Part shown: one piece after another, positions 6,589 to 7,493 of the stretch | Position numbering within the stretch: the first letter of the stretch is position 1 | Layout: each line of letters starts with the position of its first letter | Assembly (NCBI GenBank): GCA_033764865.1 | Contig: JANRIM010000015.1 | Coordinates: forward strand, 1 to 7,493 | Direction of reading: 5' to 3' | Source: VFBF01 sp033764865 | GTDB lineage: Bacteria; Pseudomonadota; Alphaproteobacteria; Caulobacterales; Aquidulcibacteraceae | Length of the DNA: 7,493 bases | Program-made: the position numbers and the translations under genes | Notes under the pieces: model-generated | Database searches by the model: none | The model's input: the letters and a program-made list of their open reading frames with translations, nothing else | What the model was told of the DNA's origin: nothing

Positions 6589-7493
6589 ACGCGCCGCACC
6601 GCTGCGGCGAAGGCCAGCGCGCAGAAGACGGTGGCGATCCACCACTCCTGCCAGGCGCCGTAGCTCACGTTCCAGATCAGCCCCGTGGCGGCGATCGCGC
6701 CGGCGATCGCGGCGGCGCAGGCCCGATCCGTCCCCGCAAACCGGCTGGCGGCGCGCCCGGCGGCCACGATGGCGCCGGCCATCAGCAGGGCGCCGACGGC
6801 GCCGGCCTCCAGCCAGATCTGGATGCTGAAGCTGTGCGGGTGCAGCGGTATGGCGCGGAAATCGAGCCCGTCCAGCCGCAGCAGGGTGTCGCCGAACTGG
6901 CGCGAGGCGTCGAGGCCCCAGCCGGTGAGCGGCCTCTCGGCGATCCGCTCGGCCGCGAAGCGCCAGATCTCGCCGCGCATCCGCCAGGACATGGGCATCG
7001 CGGCGCCGCCGCCGCCCGCGAACAGGAGCGGCGTCAACCACGGCGCGAGCAGCACCCAGCCGGCCAGGGCGCCCGCTACGATCGTGGGCCCGATCCGCGG
7101 CGCGGCGTAGCCAAGCGCAAAGCCCGCGAGGCCCGCCGCGAAGCCCGCCACGTTGGCGGCCATGTGGAATTGCAGGCTCAGCGCGCCGGCCGCCGTCAGC
7201 AGCGCGCCCGCCGCGCCAAGTCGCCACGGCGTGCGTCCGGCCAGCGCGCCCACGCCCGCCCACAGGCAGGCCACCAGGATCGACACGCCCTTGCCGGGGT
7301 TGCGCTCCAGGATGCCGGTGGCGGTGTCGGGCTCGTCCAGCCGGTTGAGCGGCATGTCGAACAGAGCCTCCACCGCCCCGTAGACGCACAGCACGAGCAG
7401 CCCCGCCGCCAGCGCGGCGCGCATCAGCGCGCGGTCGCGACCGCCGCTGGCCGCCACGCCGGCGATCAACACCACGCCCGTCGCCGCCGCGCC
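6585..7493 (-). CDS. O-antigen ligase/polymerase-like membrane protein (5' end beyond window)
   Basis: The C-terminal 302 residues of a polytopic inner-membrane protein of the O-antigen ligase (WaaL/Wzy_C) superfamily. The frame is open through the window edge, so the N-terminus is missing; a GTG at 7475 is in frame but probably internal. About eight hydrophobic segments are visible, with a hydrophilic loop between them. That loop carries the family pattern SWRMRGEIWRFAAERIAERP, then TGWGLDASRQF, and LHPHSFSIQIWLEAGAVG (6845-6792), whose HPHS histidines match the conserved His region of ligases before the next membrane helix. Members transfer undecaprenyl-linked glycan to lipid A-core on the periplasmic face, or polymerise repeat units; the two are not separable from sequence. 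Sitting 47 bases before hldE, it fits an LPS assembly operon. The symbol waaL is withheld because ligase and polymerase cannot be told apart. Confidence 0.88.
   Translation of the reverse strand, partial: GAAATGVVLIAGVAASGGRDRALMRAALAAGLLVLCVYGAVEALFDMPLNRLDEPDTATGILERNPGKGVSILVACLWAGVGALAGRTPWRLGAAGALLTAAGALSLQFHMAANVAGFAAGLAGFALGYAAPRIGPTIVAGALAGWVLLAPWLTPLLFAGGGGAAMPMSWRMRGEIWRFAAERIAERPLTGWGLDASRQFGDTLLRLDGLDFRAIPLHPHSFSIQIWLEAGAVGALLMAGAIVAAGRAASRFAGTDRACAAAIAGAIAATGLIWNVSYGAWQEWWIATVFCALAFAAAVRRV

Overview
This GC-rich window (about 70% G+C by eye, strong G/C bias at third codon positions) reads as chromosomal DNA from a Gram-negative bacterium that makes heptose-containing lipopolysaccharide. 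The general style of the genes suggests an alphaproteobacterium, perhaps Caulobacterales or Hyphomonadaceae. That placement is inference, because there is no rRNA or marker gene to confirm it. I see seven genes (two cut by the window edges), one clear intrinsic terminator, one fair promoter candidate, and no tRNA, rRNA, CRISPR array, insertion sequence or phage gene.

Left part (1-2314): a likely acyl-CoA or alcohol catabolism module. A kinase-fold phosphotransferase (CHK/aminoglycoside-phosphotransferase type) runs leftward off the window. Divergently, across a 166-base gap, a crotonase-family (enoyl-CoA hydratase/isomerase-like) gene is followed 22 bases later by a short-chain dehydrogenase/reductase, forming a two-gene operon. 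The crotonase has an unusual active-site combination.

Middle (2331-4007): a signal-peptide-bearing metal-dependent amidohydrolase of the YtcJ/amidohydrolase-3 type on the minus strand, convergent with the dehydrogenase (16 bases between stop codons). Behind it lies a strong minus-strand intrinsic terminator (4069-4101) that closes the next transcription unit.

Right part (4123-7493): a minus-strand envelope unit, in transcription order an O-antigen ligase/polymerase-like membrane protein (cut at the window end), hldE (bifunctional heptose kinase/adenylyltransferase for LPS core heptose) and an unrecognised 279-297 residue protein with one likely membrane segment. HldE makes ADP-heptose for the LPS core, and the ligase-like protein would join or polymerise glycan on that LPS, so the two fit one pathway. 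hldE seems to have its own promoter overlapping the ligase stop codon, and starts with TTG.

No complete novel system is evident. The most interesting items are the unrecognised protein after hldE, the kinase/crotonase/dehydrogenase module with its altered crotonase active site, and a short tandem duplication that copies the ribosome-binding region of the phosphotransferase gene.
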